Assembly: GCF_000988165.1 (NCBI RefSeq)
Contig: NW_020169327.1
Location: 1-45,583 of the forward strand
Direction: 5' to 3'
DNA from: Vairimorpha ceranae
Taxonomy: Eukaryota > Microsporidia > Nosematidae
Length of the DNA stretch: 45,583 nt
Shown here: positions 18,201 to 26,491 of the stretch, piece by piece
Layout of the letters: every line of letters begins with the position of its first letter
Numbering within the stretch: the stretch's first letter is position 1
Notes under the pieces: model-generated
Told to the model about the DNA's origin: nothing
Databases searched by the model: none
The model's input: the letters and a program-made list of their open reading frames with translations, nothing else
Position numbers and translations under genes: made by a program

Positions 18201-20340
18201 GCTTGATGCTCTTGGTGGCACAGGTCATATTTTAAAGCATACGTTATATCAAGCAACATATGCTAAAGAATTCAGTAAGTTATTTTGGAATGAATCTATT
18301 AAACATTCTCACATGACTAAAGCACAAAAATCAGGTCTAAATCAAATACCAAATAGAAGATTTACACTCTGGTGGTCTCCTACAATAAACACTACTGATG
18401 TTTATGTTGGATATCAAGTTCAATTAGAATCTACAGGTATTTTTATGCATGGCAAGCTACCAACACTAAAGGTTTCTTTTATACAAATTTTTAGAAATAA
18501 TTTGTGGATGAAGATACATGAAAGTTTAGTATCAGATTTAAAAAACAATTTAAAAAATTATTGTGATTGTGAGATACAAAAAATATTTAATAAAAAAAGT
18601 ATAACTTTTAATAAAAGTTGTACAGATTTATTACTTATTGGGAATTTTTATGTTCTTAGTCCAAATAATGAAAATATTGTTAATATCAAAGTTTTATGGA
18701 TTGATGTTCAATTAAGATGGGGTAGTTTTACAAAACATAATTCAAATAAATATGCTAAAGTTAAATACATAGAATATATTACTAGTGGATTTTATCCTGA
18801 TGAATATGGATTAGTAATTGTATTTGATCTTTGTTACAATACAGTAGGATTTTATGGATATCTTGATTCTAAACTTATGTTATCTAATATTCTTGATAAA
18901 ATATTAAAAAATAATCTTAGTCTTCACATTTTAAGAGAAAGACTTCGTAAAACACTAGAAATTTACACTAGTGAAGTAGAAGTAGTTGTATCAAGTAAAG
19001 AAATGTACTATAATACTTTGATTGTTGAAGAAAGATTATTATATCACAGAAATTTTATAATTATATTAGATCCAGAATCAGGAAATTTATACATTAAATT
19101 TGTAGAGGGAAATAAAAACAGAATTAAAAAAAATTTAGCGGGTGAAATTCTATTAGAATTGTCACGCACATTGAAAAAAGAAAATATTTTAATAAGAAAA
19201 GATATGTATGACGGAATAGAAGGATTTATGATAGATTACAAAGAAATAAAAATTAAGATTTATGAAAATAATATTAAAATGGAGAATATATTAAAATTAA
19301 TAAATCAAGATATAAAAAAAGATATAGTAATTAATTTATATAAAAATTGGTTTGGATTAACATCATTCACTAAATTTTGTAGGTTAATTCTCTTAGTACA
19401 GGCATATGACGTGTTGAATGATATATCATTTTTTACCATCTTGTCTGATGCTGAGTGGATTAAAGTTGAGAAAGAATGTAAAGAATTTATTATAACTGAA
19501 TATTGTAGTAAGAATATTATAAATAAGCATAAGTTACTTACATCTGATATTCGTGATATAGTATTTGGTTTTGAGACAGAAAATAAGGTTATTTATTCTG
19601 AATGTACATGGGAGGATAAATATTTTTTGATGGATGAATATCTTAAAAAAAAGAAGTATTTAGATATAAAGAATATTGAATATAAAGATGATGTAATAGA
19701 TAACAACAGTTTATTATATAACACTTTTATTGATAGCAACAATTTGATAGATAACAATTTGATAAATAACAATTATTTAATAGATAACAATTTGATAGAT
19801 AACAATATAATAGATAACAATATAATAGATAACAATTTGATAAGCAATAAATCAATAAACAATAATATAATAGATTACAACAATTTAAATAACACCAAGG
19901 CAGATATTGAAATCCCAAAAAATATAATAAGAATTTTTAAACGAGTAACAAATATAAATACAATATCTTTTGCTTTTTTAATACTAGACAGTAATGTAAT
20001 ATCATTATTATTTGTACCACAATTTGCTACAGAATTAGAAATACATTCTTGTAATAATATTCCTAAATTTAATATAATAGGTTTAATTACAAATACAAAT
20101 AATACAAAAATAATTGAACCTCTTATTAAAAAATATAACTTATCTAATCCATTAGTTATAGATGTTACGGATAATAAACCTTATAAATTAACTAAAAGAG
20201 AAGGATATTCATATACACCTCATAAATGGAACTATAATTTATGTAAAAAAAGTTATGATGATAATATAATTTTTACAGTAGAATTGGGAATACCAGATGA
20301 ATTTTATAGTGGAAATAATTACATAGATTTTAATAAATAA
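15202..20340 (+). CDS. PRP8: pre-mRNA splicing factor Prp8 (U5 snRNP core)
   Basis: Prp8 is the scaffold of the spliceosome catalytic centre in the nucleus. The protein aligns with the family from start to end. Recognisable blocks include EHLRSLKNTKYSTIGCFKYA and MPMPWED near the N-terminus, NFNLKPVRPLKTKERKKSR (about residue 235), GLNSKMPARFPAVLFYT (about 860) and HDGKLWDL. They also include SGLNQIPNRRFTLWWSPTIN (about 1045) followed by STGIFMHGKLPTLK, and the RNase H-like region from about 1170 to 1470. A JAB1/MPN-like end from about 1570 closes with KWNYNL and PDEFY. At 1712 residues it is about 600 shorter than fungal and animal Prp8. The N-terminal domain and the JAB1 domain are trimmed. 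An Asn-rich tandem repeat (about residues 1496-1563) sits in the linker before JAB1. The start follows CCCTTGCATG. Its presence implies that splicing is retained. Confidence 0.97.
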   Translation: MNSNIKKSEMPIEHLRSLKNTKYSTIGCFKYAPMSIHTLLRTIPMPWEDKKICKILYHINGNISFILDKPKISKYDFMKNWEDFNKQIKKYKESNPYYKIFTFPIHGDEEEIFYQGNYLDDFVKSFNKNNDNEKVRIIKKQKFNFYDISLYKNTFPFNLHNLEKNRIKNLKKLKCHKSPTDILKHLKNTRFFQITNIEWLEAAIIILNQGHKMLSEILRRKKLYFMCLDKNFNLKPVRPLKTKERKKSRVGTSFHLTRELYKLIKYIVDIFLSVSNKYELCLNLHNLFTKIGTITGIYRYKYKVMTQIKICKDIERVLKYYDDYSWSEIWRRYVFMTRGYNSLLKKYISNLTERIINGREYHEKKVTKQRIESSYDINIKNNMINEMEGKYTKNQIKMILRHFNEAWRYWKADHIYKFMNIEEEYNNLIISNINDIIKKYINIKSQWYIKQAIEGKVESKKDFVKKIGKLTRLFFKEERYRQKKYLKNLLITPLEAAGIYTTAYNYFKDKKNISFPETNCEKHLQNAVHYLIKNAKDEEKEFYEKVLKNSSAYIFQIKKNILTQKKFRDVEAKISHSYNEYIVIYKVNYIERLTDAFIASYIFYETSEIFPEYIKPGDEIESKSLYGVVDKLKHFKNVYLIEGEYIDLMKNIDNNLLARLLKIFIDPLLVDYIISRNNIKIYYKDMSYTNHLGFLNGFQFSSFIHKFYTFVIDLVVFGENVFIRNFNKFYILHSSECKILNENDLKYEYMTRLPKNIGKIKCINISYWDNFKFTYAGVDINICKGNVFFNLNDNTLEILKFRIQQIIKLSGSSTFIKTINKWNNTILGFITRYREFIGNSPEIDKLFTWAEKSIQLLIKKGLNSKMPARFPAVLFYTSINYGGLGMYSVMKTYCEEKIQNEENILNIPDLRNYIISWKEEFNESKRVWLEFKKSEKIEPNKGVPRMSTLLQKDKITLFDRDWRLQNIYRKYISSKYDPYNFISLRHDGKLWDLSKYNEDMLDALGGTGHILKHTLYQATYAKEFSKLFWNESIKHSHMTKAQKSGLNQIPNRRFTLWWSPTINTTDVYVGYQVQLESTGIFMHGKLPTLKVSFIQIFRNNLWMKIHESLVSDLKNNLKNYCDCEIQKIFNKKSITFNKSCTDLLLIGNFYVLSPNNENIVNIKVLWIDVQLRWGSFTKHNSNKYAKVKYIEYITSGFYPDEYGLVIVFDLCYNTVGFYGYLDSKLMLSNILDKILKNNLSLHILRERLRKTLEIYTSEVEVVVSSKEMYYNTLIVEERLLYHRNFIIILDPESGNLYIKFVEGNKNRIKKNLAGEILLELSRTLKKENILIRKDMYDGIEGFMIDYKEIKIKIYENNIKMENILKLINQDIKKDIVINLYKNWFGLTSFTKFCRLILLVQAYDVLNDISFFTILSDAEWIKVEKECKEFIITEYCSKNIINKHKLLTSDIRDIVFGFETENKVIYSECTWEDKYFLMDEYLKKKKYLDIKNIEYKDDVIDNNSLLYNTFIDSNNLIDNNLINNNYLIDNNLIDNNIIDNNIIDNNLISNKSINNNIIDYNNLNNTKADIEIPKNIIRIFKRVTNINTISFAFLILDSNVISLLFVPQFATELEIHSCNNIPKFNIIGLITNTNNTKIIEPLIKKYNLSNPLVIDVTDNKPYKLTKREGYSYTPHKWNYNLCKKSYDDNIIFTVELGIPDEFYSGNNYIDFNK
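19690..19890 (+). repeat. Asn/Ile/Asp tandem repeat inside Prp8
   Basis: About ten copies of a 15-base-like unit related to GATAACAATTTGATA encode DNNLI/DNNII units in the Prp8 linker between the RNase H-like and JAB1/MPN domains. The repeat stays in frame. Confidence 0.85.
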
Positions 20341-20678
20341 AAAAAATCATTTAAGAATGAAATTATCTTTTGAAAAATGAAATAAGTTTAAATTTAAACA
20401 TTCTGCTATTAAATTTTATTTATAAGAAACTTAAAAGTTAGTTGAAAGATAATTTATAAAATATAATATTTTTTTAATAAAGCTTGAAAAAAAAGGTACT
20501 GAATTTTGATCAATTGAAAAGTTTAATTTTATACCTGAACAAAGCATTCTTTTTTGCAAAATTTTAGTGGTTAAAAATATACAATTTCATAATGTAAAGC
20601 CTAGTACTAGATTTCTATTTTCTTATATTCTACTTCACTTTTCTTTTTGTGTTCCACTCAATATTTTTACCCTCTTTT
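20341..20678. other. non-coding gap between Prp8 and Ubp8-like gene
   Basis: 338 bases, AT-rich, with no ORF or RNA recognised. The right end carries the CCC signal of the next gene. Confidence 0.5.
20670..20672 (+). promoter_or_regulatory. CCC start-proximal motif
   Basis: ACCCTCTTTTATG places the CCC six bases before the ATG at 20679. It supports this start over the upstream in-frame GTG at 20649. Confidence 0.65.
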
Positions 20679-21860
20679 ATGACATGCACCCATTTGTTAA
20701 AACCATTTTATCAAAAGCGCTTTTATATTTTTAAACACAAATACAATAAATTAAAATATAAATTTGAATGTATTGTTTGTAATAGCCCCGATAATTTGTA
20801 TGTGTGTCTTGATTGCAATATTGTATGCTGTGAAAATGATAGATGTCGTGCTCATAACATTTTTATTGATTTTAAATATAATTCTAGATTAATATGCGTT
20901 AATAACTCGTGTAACAGTAGTTTAGATGATGTAAATGGATCAATACTTTATCCACAAATCTTTACTACTATTAATATTACTTGTAAAGGTCTTCCAAATC
21001 TTGGTAATACGTGTTTTATTAATGCCCTTATACAAGCACTTTTTAGTTTAACACCTTTCACCCGTTTTCTTTTAGTATCTAAGACATGCCAAGATGAATA
21101 TTGCCTTAAATGTACCATAAGACACTTTTTCGTAAAATACCACACTACTCAAAACAAGTTTATTAATTTATTTATTAATACTATAAGTAGACATAGCGCA
21201 GAGTTTAGTGGTAAAGAACAGCAAGATGTTTACTTGTTTTATTTATTTTTAATTAATACTAAATGCACAAAAAATATAAGTTATATTAAAACTGGACAAG
21301 ATGAACATAAAACAGTAAATCATAAATTACAAAAATACACTGGTGTTAGTATACCATTTTTAATTAAAGGATATAATATTTTACAGTGCAGAGCATGTAA
21401 AAATATAAAAGCCAAACATAAAGATTGTTTAGTTTCATTATCTTTAGATTTTAGTTCGTCATTGTCTCAGAGTCTAAAATTGTACAGTTCAAAAGAGTCA
21501 CTTACTGACTTAATATTCTGTCACAGATGTAAAAAAAATACAAACTTTTTAAAATTTTTTAAGATTCAAAAAATTAATAAAATACTGGTTTTACATATAA
21601 AAAGATTTAAAACAGTAAACTATGTGTCATCAAAAATTAATGAAGATATTTTAGTTGATGAGGAACTAATTATACGATCAAAGAGATTTGTACTAAAAGG
21701 GTTTATTGTACACAGCGGTAGTTTAAATTTTGGGCATTATATTGCATATATTAATAAAGATGGTGTGTGGTATTGTGTAGATGATGAAAAAGTAAATATT
21801 GTAAATTTTAAAGATCTAGTGAAAAAAGCTTATCTCTTGTTTTTTATAAAAAAGTTATAA
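20679..21860 (+). CDS. UBP8: ubiquitin carboxyl-terminal hydrolase, Ubp8/USP22-like
   Basis: This 393-residue cysteine protease would remove ubiquitin from proteins. In yeast, Ubp8 acts on histone H2B within the SAGA coactivator. The N-terminal zinc-finger UBP domain is visible (CIVCNSPDNLYVCLDC, then CCENDRCRAH, then CVNNSC). The catalytic domain follows, with Cys box GLPNLGNTCFINALIQAL, QD motif GKEQQDVYLF, a second zinc ribbon (CRACKN and CHRCKK), and His box FGHYIAYINKDGVWYCVDD, which also holds the Asp. Domain order, the small CLKC element after the Cys box and the terminal YLLFF favour Ubp8/USP22 over other USPs, but the paralogue is inferred from memory of the family. All catalytic residues are present, so it should be active. 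The start at 20679 is chosen because it is the first ATG and follows CCC. Confidence 0.8.
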   Translation: MTCTHLLKPFYQKRFYIFKHKYNKLKYKFECIVCNSPDNLYVCLDCNIVCCENDRCRAHNIFIDFKYNSRLICVNNSCNSSLDDVNGSILYPQIFTTINITCKGLPNLGNTCFINALIQALFSLTPFTRFLLVSKTCQDEYCLKCTIRHFFVKYHTTQNKFINLFINTISRHSAEFSGKEQQDVYLFYLFLINTKCTKNISYIKTGQDEHKTVNHKLQKYTGVSIPFLIKGYNILQCRACKNIKAKHKDCLVSLSLDFSSSLSQSLKLYSSKESLTDLIFCHRCKKNTNFLKFFKIQKINKILVLHIKRFKTVNYVSSKINEDILVDEELIIRSKRFVLKGFIVHSGSLNFGHYIAYINKDGVWYCVDDEKVNIVNFKDLVKKAYLLFFIKKL

Positions 21861-21904
21861 TTTACTTGTGTTGAATATTTTTTGTGGTTAAAATTAATCT
21901 TTTT

Positions 21905-22175
21905 TAAACTTACATTTTATTATTAAACTTACTGATTTTTTTACATTTTATTATTAAAACTAACAATTTATTTTTACATTTTATTATTAAACTTACATTC
22001 TTTTAAATTTAAATTTTATAATTAAACTTACATTTATTTTTTACATTTTATTATTAAACTTACATTCTTTCAAACCTAATTTAAATATTAAACTTACATT
22101 TTATTTTAAACGTAAATTTTTTCGTACTTACATTTTATTTAAAAGCGTAAATTTTATTACTAAATCTACATTATT
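21905..22175. repeat. degenerate tandem repeat between two genes
   Basis: About eight to ten imperfect copies of TTACATTTTATTATTAAAC fill nearly the whole gap and stop about 20 bases before the next start codon. All copies run in the same direction. Confidence 0.8.
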
Positions 22176-22196
22176 TTTTCATTTATTCTACACCCC

Positions 22197-23009
22197 ATGC
22201 CAAATATTGAAGAATCGATTGAATCAAAGTTTTCTGTACTTAATGAACTAAAAGAAACGAAAAAAGGCATTGAAGAGTTTATAAAAACCTTCGATATGTA
22301 CAAATCAGAACAAGATGATATAAATAATCAGATAAATGATTTAAATAAAGAGTTAAAAAATTATGATATGATAGATTATTTATATTCTAAATTAGATTGT
22401 AATTTAGTAAGCCTTAACATTGTTAATAAACTTATACAACAAGTCAAAATATGTAAGAATGAGATTATAGATGATGATTATTTACTAAAATGTGAGGTAA
22501 TTTATAAATATTTGGTCGAAGAAGGTTACTTTTTTATTAGAAAAATTCTAAATAAGAGTGTTGATCTTTTATACATGAATAATGATTTTGTTATTTTTAC
22601 TAATTTAATGGGAAATGATACACAGATTAAACAGTTTATTCTTTGGCAACGAAGTCAGGAATGTTACAAAAAAAAATCTTATTACAATGGAGATCTAAAT
22701 GTTTTTTACAGAATGATGGTAAAACAAGAGTGTTTTGTATGGTCTAAGTTATTTTACGAAGATTTTTTAAAAACAGTAAATAGTCTAAAAAATGATAAAA
22801 CATTTACTTTATATGAAAAATTTTTATATTCGATTTTACTGCCTTATTTTGAAGAAGAAGAATACATCTCTATTACAGTAGTAAAAAAAGAGATATGTAT
22901 TGATGACTTTTATCGTTCTGTAGAAATACAAGACTTAATTTATGATCTAGTTTTACAGAAATGTTACAGGATGTACACAGGATACAAACATAAAGTAATG
23001 GAAATATAA
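22197..23009 (+). CDS. unknown protein with N-terminal coiled coil
   Basis: A 270-residue protein that I do not recognise. The start is very well supported: CCCC abuts the ATG (CACCCCATG). Residues 1-60 have a heptad-like charged pattern (SEQDDINNQINDLNKELK) and probably form a coiled coil. The remainder is predicted all-helical, with aromatic-rich segments (ECFVWSKLFYEDFLK, LLPYFEEEEY). A short coiled coil followed by a helical body resembles small vesicle-tethering subunits, but no motif supports naming one. It converges tail-to-tail with SmF, and the two stop codons are separated by only two bases. Confidence 0.75.
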   Translation: MPNIEESIESKFSVLNELKETKKGIEEFIKTFDMYKSEQDDINNQINDLNKELKNYDMIDYLYSKLDCNLVSLNIVNKLIQQVKICKNEIIDDDYLLKCEVIYKYLVEEGYFFIRKILNKSVDLLYMNNDFVIFTNLMGNDTQIKQFILWQRSQECYKKKSYYNGDLNVFYRMMVKQECFVWSKLFYEDFLKTVNSLKNDKTFTLYEKFLYSILLPYFEEEEYISITVVKKEICIDDFYRSVEIQDLIYDLVLQKCYRMYTGYKHKVMEI

Positions 23010-23011
23010 GA

Positions 23012-23251
23012 TTATAAATCTAATATCTCTTGAACTGTTTTAACATTATTACATCGTATAAAAATACTGCCCATTTCATTAATAAATTCATTGTCATACT
23101 CTTTACATTCTGAAAGAACAAAATTAAAATATTTATCAAATTCGATTAGCACTCCTTCGTAATATTGTCCCCATTTAAGAAAAATTCTTATCTTTTTGTT
23201 AATAAGTCTATTTAAAAACTGCTTAGGATTTTCTGTTTGTACGGTATTCAT
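23012..23251 (-). CDS. SMF: Sm protein F (core snRNP)
   Basis: SmF is a 79-residue ring subunit of the Sm heptamer that binds U1, U2, U4 and U5 snRNAs. The Sm1 motif is clear (NPKQFLNRLINKKIRIFLKW, then GQYYEGVLIEFDKYFNFVL), and the Sm2 motif reads GSIFIRCNNV. The NPKxFL opening and the lysine-tryptophan-glycine turn are typical of SmF rather than LSm6, the closest alternative. The length is close to the usual 80-86. The upstream motif is weak (GTCC, not CCC). Together with Prp8 it shows that a spliceosome is retained. It converges with the 22197-23009 gene. Confidence 0.9.
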   Translation of the reverse strand: MNTVQTENPKQFLNRLINKKIRIFLKWGQYYEGVLIEFDKYFNFVLSECKEYDNEFINEMGSIFIRCNNVKTVQEILDL

Positions 23252-23429
23252 TCAAAAAGGACTAAAATTTACTATATTTTTTAACAACTAAAAACTTGAA
23301 ATTGAAAATATTTAGTTTAGAGATTTGTAAACATAGATGATGTATTAATAAATACAAATGATCTATCAATAACTTAAAAAGTATAGATGATGTATCAATT
23401 TCTAAAAAACACGTTTAAAAAATAAATAT
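23252..23429. other. short gap with a two-copy repeat
   Basis: Contains TATAGATGATGTATCAAT at about 23381-23399 and a near copy about 50 bases earlier. Nothing else was recognised. Confidence 0.5.
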
Positions 23430-24926
23430 TTAATGATCTTCATCCCAATCATCATTTAACCTTGGCTTAATATTCAATTTTTCTTGTATTCCTATTAAAT
23501 AATCTTCTGTCTCATACATTACTGCAATAAAATCTAAGGAATATTTAATGGCACGTAGCTTAGTACTATAAATATCATAAGTAATAGTATCATATTGTTT
23601 AAAACGTGAAAATACGTTACTCAAAGATATAAATGCATATTTTCTATTTAAAGTTTCTTCATTATTACCAATATTGGAATTATATTGATTTACCAAAAAA
23701 TTAGTAAGTTGTTTTTCAAATGTACCAGACCCTTCTACTACTTCAATCTTATTGTTTTTTATATTTTTACTTAACGCTCTCAATGTTTTATTAATTATTC
23801 TTTCGTGTTCATCTAAAATAACATCTAATGAACTTTTTAGTACAATTGTTTGCATATCACTCCCTAAAAATTTAGTATATGATTTATTACCTTCTTCAAA
23901 AATGCTCATTTTTTTAACATGTCCAAAATTTTTAATAGGCTCTAGAACTGGAGAAATATCACCACCAAGACAATCCCTAATTCTTCTTAAATCATGTTTA
24001 GACATAATCTTAAATATTACTTTATTAGATTTATTACATAAATCTAAAAAGATGTTATCTACCTTACCACTACAAATAATTAAATCTGACTTAAGAGAAT
24101 CCACTTTCTCTTTTATTAGATTAATTTCTTCTTTACTAAAATTGTATAATTCTTCAGAAGTATTCATCAAAATTGTACTTTTAAGCTCTGCTCTACTTAT
24201 ATCAAGAGGACAATTGTAAATTGAACTAGTACCATTTTCAAGATCTTTTTTTATAGAATCAGGCATCCTTTCAAAAATCATTCCTTCTACAAGATAACTA
24301 TCATCAATAGTGCCAGTTGATATTTTATTTACTCTAATCTTTTCTGTACTAAATGATTTTGTTTTATTTATAGCTTCTATAAGCAGATCTTTTATTTTTC
24401 TTTCTTTAATAAGAGAATCAAGCAATAAAAACAGACAAGGTTTAGTCTTTTCACTATCGTTAATGTTTATTTCTTTAATGTCTTGCTCGATTAATTCATC
24501 TTCAAAAATATTAATTTCTTGAACAAAGTCTTTACAAAAGTCATTAAATTCACTTCCTATGTCTCTATAAATTTCACCCAGAACAGTAGGTTTAACTCCC
24601 TTTTCAATAATCTTATAGCTTTCATCAATAAGATACTTAACTATCATTAAAAAATATTTAGAAGAATCTCCAAGAGTGTCTAACTTTTTGACATATTCAA
24701 TCATTAATTTAACTAGTGGATGGTTAACCTTAATATTATCTAGAATCACAGAAGGCATAGAAGTAAGTTTTAATGAATTGTAATCTGTCTTAATTAATTT
24801 TTTATAAAATGACTTTCCATACAATTTATCAAATATAGAAATCAAGGATGTTAATTTCTTTGTAACTACATTATATTTAGCCTTTTCTTCAGTTTGTGAT
24901 TGTGATATAAATCCCGAGGTATTCAT
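23430..24926 (-). CDS. CCT8: T-complex chaperonin subunit theta (CCT8)
   Basis: One of eight subunits of the cytosolic TRiC/CCT ring, which folds actin and tubulin using ATP. The apical and second intermediate regions match CCT theta: VEGMIFERMPDS, CPLDISRAELKSTILMNTSEELYNFSKEE, CSGKVDNIFLDLC and KHDLRRIRDCLGG. The end matches too, with LRAIKYSLDFIAVMYETEDYL and the acidic tail DDWDEDH. At 498 residues it is about 50 shorter than usual. The nucleotide-binding regions are diverged. The N-terminal equatorial part lacks the classical GDGTT motif, reading TLGDSSKYF in its place. The terminal GSGTFEKQL replaces GGGA.E. The start follows CCCTTAAATG. ATP hydrolysis by this subunit may be weak. Theta is also catalytically atypical in other eukaryotes. 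Confidence 0.92.
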   Translation of the reverse strand: MNTSGFISQSQTEEKAKYNVVTKKLTSLISIFDKLYGKSFYKKLIKTDYNSLKLTSMPSVILDNIKVNHPLVKLMIEYVKKLDTLGDSSKYFLMIVKYLIDESYKIIEKGVKPTVLGEIYRDIGSEFNDFCKDFVQEINIFEDELIEQDIKEININDSEKTKPCLFLLLDSLIKERKIKDLLIEAINKTKSFSTEKIRVNKISTGTIDDSYLVEGMIFERMPDSIKKDLENGTSSIYNCPLDISRAELKSTILMNTSEELYNFSKEEINLIKEKVDSLKSDLIICSGKVDNIFLDLCNKSNKVIFKIMSKHDLRRIRDCLGGDISPVLEPIKNFGHVKKMSIFEEGNKSYTKFLGSDMQTIVLKSSLDVILDEHERIINKTLRALSKNIKNNKIEVVEGSGTFEKQLTNFLVNQYNSNIGNNEETLNRKYAFISLSNVFSRFKQYDTITYDIYSTKLRAIKYSLDFIAVMYETEDYLIGIQEKLNIKPRLNDDWDEDH

Positions 24927-25070
24927 TTAAGGGTAAAAAGATTTTCATTTTTTTATGCTAACATTTTCTTATAAGCTTTTTTGCATAATTTTAAACAAAC
25001 AAACTAATAAATTTATTTTACAAATCAAAGAACTTTTTTTGTAAAAATATTTAATTTTTTATCCCATAAA

Positions 25071-25355
25071 ATGGTAAGTGAAAATTTTCTAATTTATCAG
25101 AATTTTGATTTAGCATTCCCAACAAAAGAAAAGTTAGAACGCACTCACAAGACTAAAAATTTATATGCTGTTCCCACTGGATATTTTATGCAAGTGCTTT
25201 GTGAAGGATGCAAAGGAGTTACATTATGTTATTCTCATTCACAACGAAATATGAATTGCAAAGGCTGTGGAGATCCTATATTAAAGAGTACCGGAGGTAA
25301 AGCTGTTTTGGTTGGAGATTGTGCCTTTAAAAAGCTAGATTATAATTTCGAATAA
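25071..25355 (+). CDS. RPS27: small-subunit ribosomal protein eS27, with a 27-base intron
   Basis: Zinc-ribbon protein of the 40S subunit. The two CxxC knuckles are visible (CEGC and CKGC), between [10 protein letters not shown] and the family signature [11 protein letters not shown]. Unspliced, the ORF gives 94 residues and an unusual N-terminus. Removing 25074-25100 (GTAAGT...CTAATTTATCAG) gives 85 residues beginning [15 protein letters not shown]. This aligns with the usual DLLHP start of eS27, and the family length is 82-84. The intron sits directly after the ATG, the typical place for introns in microsporidian ribosomal protein genes. The start follows CCCATAAAATG. A helical/PH-like gene follows 23 bases downstream. 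Confidence 0.95.
   Translation: MVSENFLIYQNFDLAFPTKEKLERTHKTKNLYAVPTGYFMQVLCEGCKGVTLCYSHSQRNMNCKGCGDPILKSTGGKAVLVGDCAFKKLDYNFE
25074..25100 (+). other. spliceosomal mini-intron in eS27
   Basis: Donor GTAAGT, branch-like CTAAT seven bases before the end, acceptor CAG. The length of 27 bases is a multiple of three and contains no stop, so an unspliced message remains translatable. Removal restores the family N-terminus. Confidence 0.8.
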
Positions 25356-25378
25356 ATTATTTATTTTTTTATTTTTGC

Positions 25379-25951
25379 ATGAATTACACATGGAGACTTT
25401 TTAAATATTCAAAACTTGTTGAAAATCAAGATGACAAATTATCTTATTGTAAACATAATATGGAGTCTATTAGTCAGACTATTACACATTCACAGTTAGA
25501 TTCACAAGGCATAAAGAAAGAACAGTGGTTACATATTTACATGGAAAGTAATAGATTTATTGAAATTACTTTATACAACAGAATATTGGAAATAAAACTT
25601 TGCATTCATAATCCTCCAAATATTAGAGTTACTAAGCTTGAGAATATTAATCTTGGCAGTTCAGTCAGGATGTGTCTTAAAGGGCGTGTGTTGGCATTTA
25701 AATTTGTTGATAGTAAAAAGAAATTTCAAGTTGTTTTTTTTAATTCAGATGAAGCAAATATTTTTTTTAATAAACTAAATTTATTGATAGAAGTAAATAC
25801 GGAAGATAAGAAACTTTATAAAGAGTTAAAACAAAAATTTTTAGAAAATTTTAAAAATAAACAGATTGACGAAGACGTAAGAAAAAACATGCAGACTAAT
25901 AAAAACAAGATAGAATTAATTCAAGAATTTCTCAAATTAATAAAAGACTAA
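25379..25951 (+). CDS. unknown protein, possible PH-like fold
   Basis: A 190-residue protein of no certain family. Residues 50-140 show an alternating strand pattern (WLHIYMESNRFIEITLYN, ILEIKLCIHNPPN, VLAFKFVDSKKKFQVVFF) closed by a helix with DEANIFFNKLNLL, as in PH-type domains. The rest is a charged helix. The meiotic protein Rec114 has a comparable PH-like N-terminus, and the length would fit, but no diagnostic motif is present. I leave this as a weak possibility. It begins 23 bases after the eS27 stop in the same direction, so the two may share a transcript or overlap in transcription. No CCC motif precedes the ATG. Confidence 0.65.
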   Translation: MNYTWRLFKYSKLVENQDDKLSYCKHNMESISQTITHSQLDSQGIKKEQWLHIYMESNRFIEITLYNRILEIKLCIHNPPNIRVTKLENINLGSSVRMCLKGRVLAFKFVDSKKKFQVVFFNSDEANIFFNKLNLLIEVNTEDKKLYKELKQKFLENFKNKQIDEDVRKNMQTNKNKIELIQEFLKLIKD

Positions 25952-26491
25952 ATTATAATTAAAAATTTATTTTTTAAAATATCTTTCAATTGTCAAAAAA
26001 TATGCTAAATTTTTTAAGTTTTAAATGGAGGATTTGCACAAAAAAACATCTGCCAAAAATTATAAAGTGACAAGCTGCAATTTTAAAATTATTTGCAAAT
26101 GTTTAATTTTGTCAGTTTTACATTATGTAAAGCTACTAGTAAATTCTAAATATATTTTTTACATAATATCTTTAAACTACAATACAGTAAAATGAAATTA
26201 AATATCTAAACAATTTTGCATTTAAATAATATTATTCTTAAAAAAGAATTCAGTAGATTACTGAAAAAAATGATGTTTTATGCCTAAAAAATATTACACA
26301 ATATTATTTTGTAAAAAATTTTTAGTTATATTGATATAATAAGTATAATGATGTAAATTTTTTGTTAAAAGTAAAACAAAAGTAGTCACCCTTTTAAATA
26401 TATTGTAAAAATCTCGTTCCATAAAATCAATATAACTTAATTAAAAATTTGATAATTATTAAAAAACATATTTTTTCACTTAAAAACTAAT
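25952..26491. other. non-coding gap between convergent genes
   Basis: 540 AT-rich bases between a plus-strand and a minus-strand stop. No ORF, hairpin or RNA gene was recognised. Confidence 0.5.
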
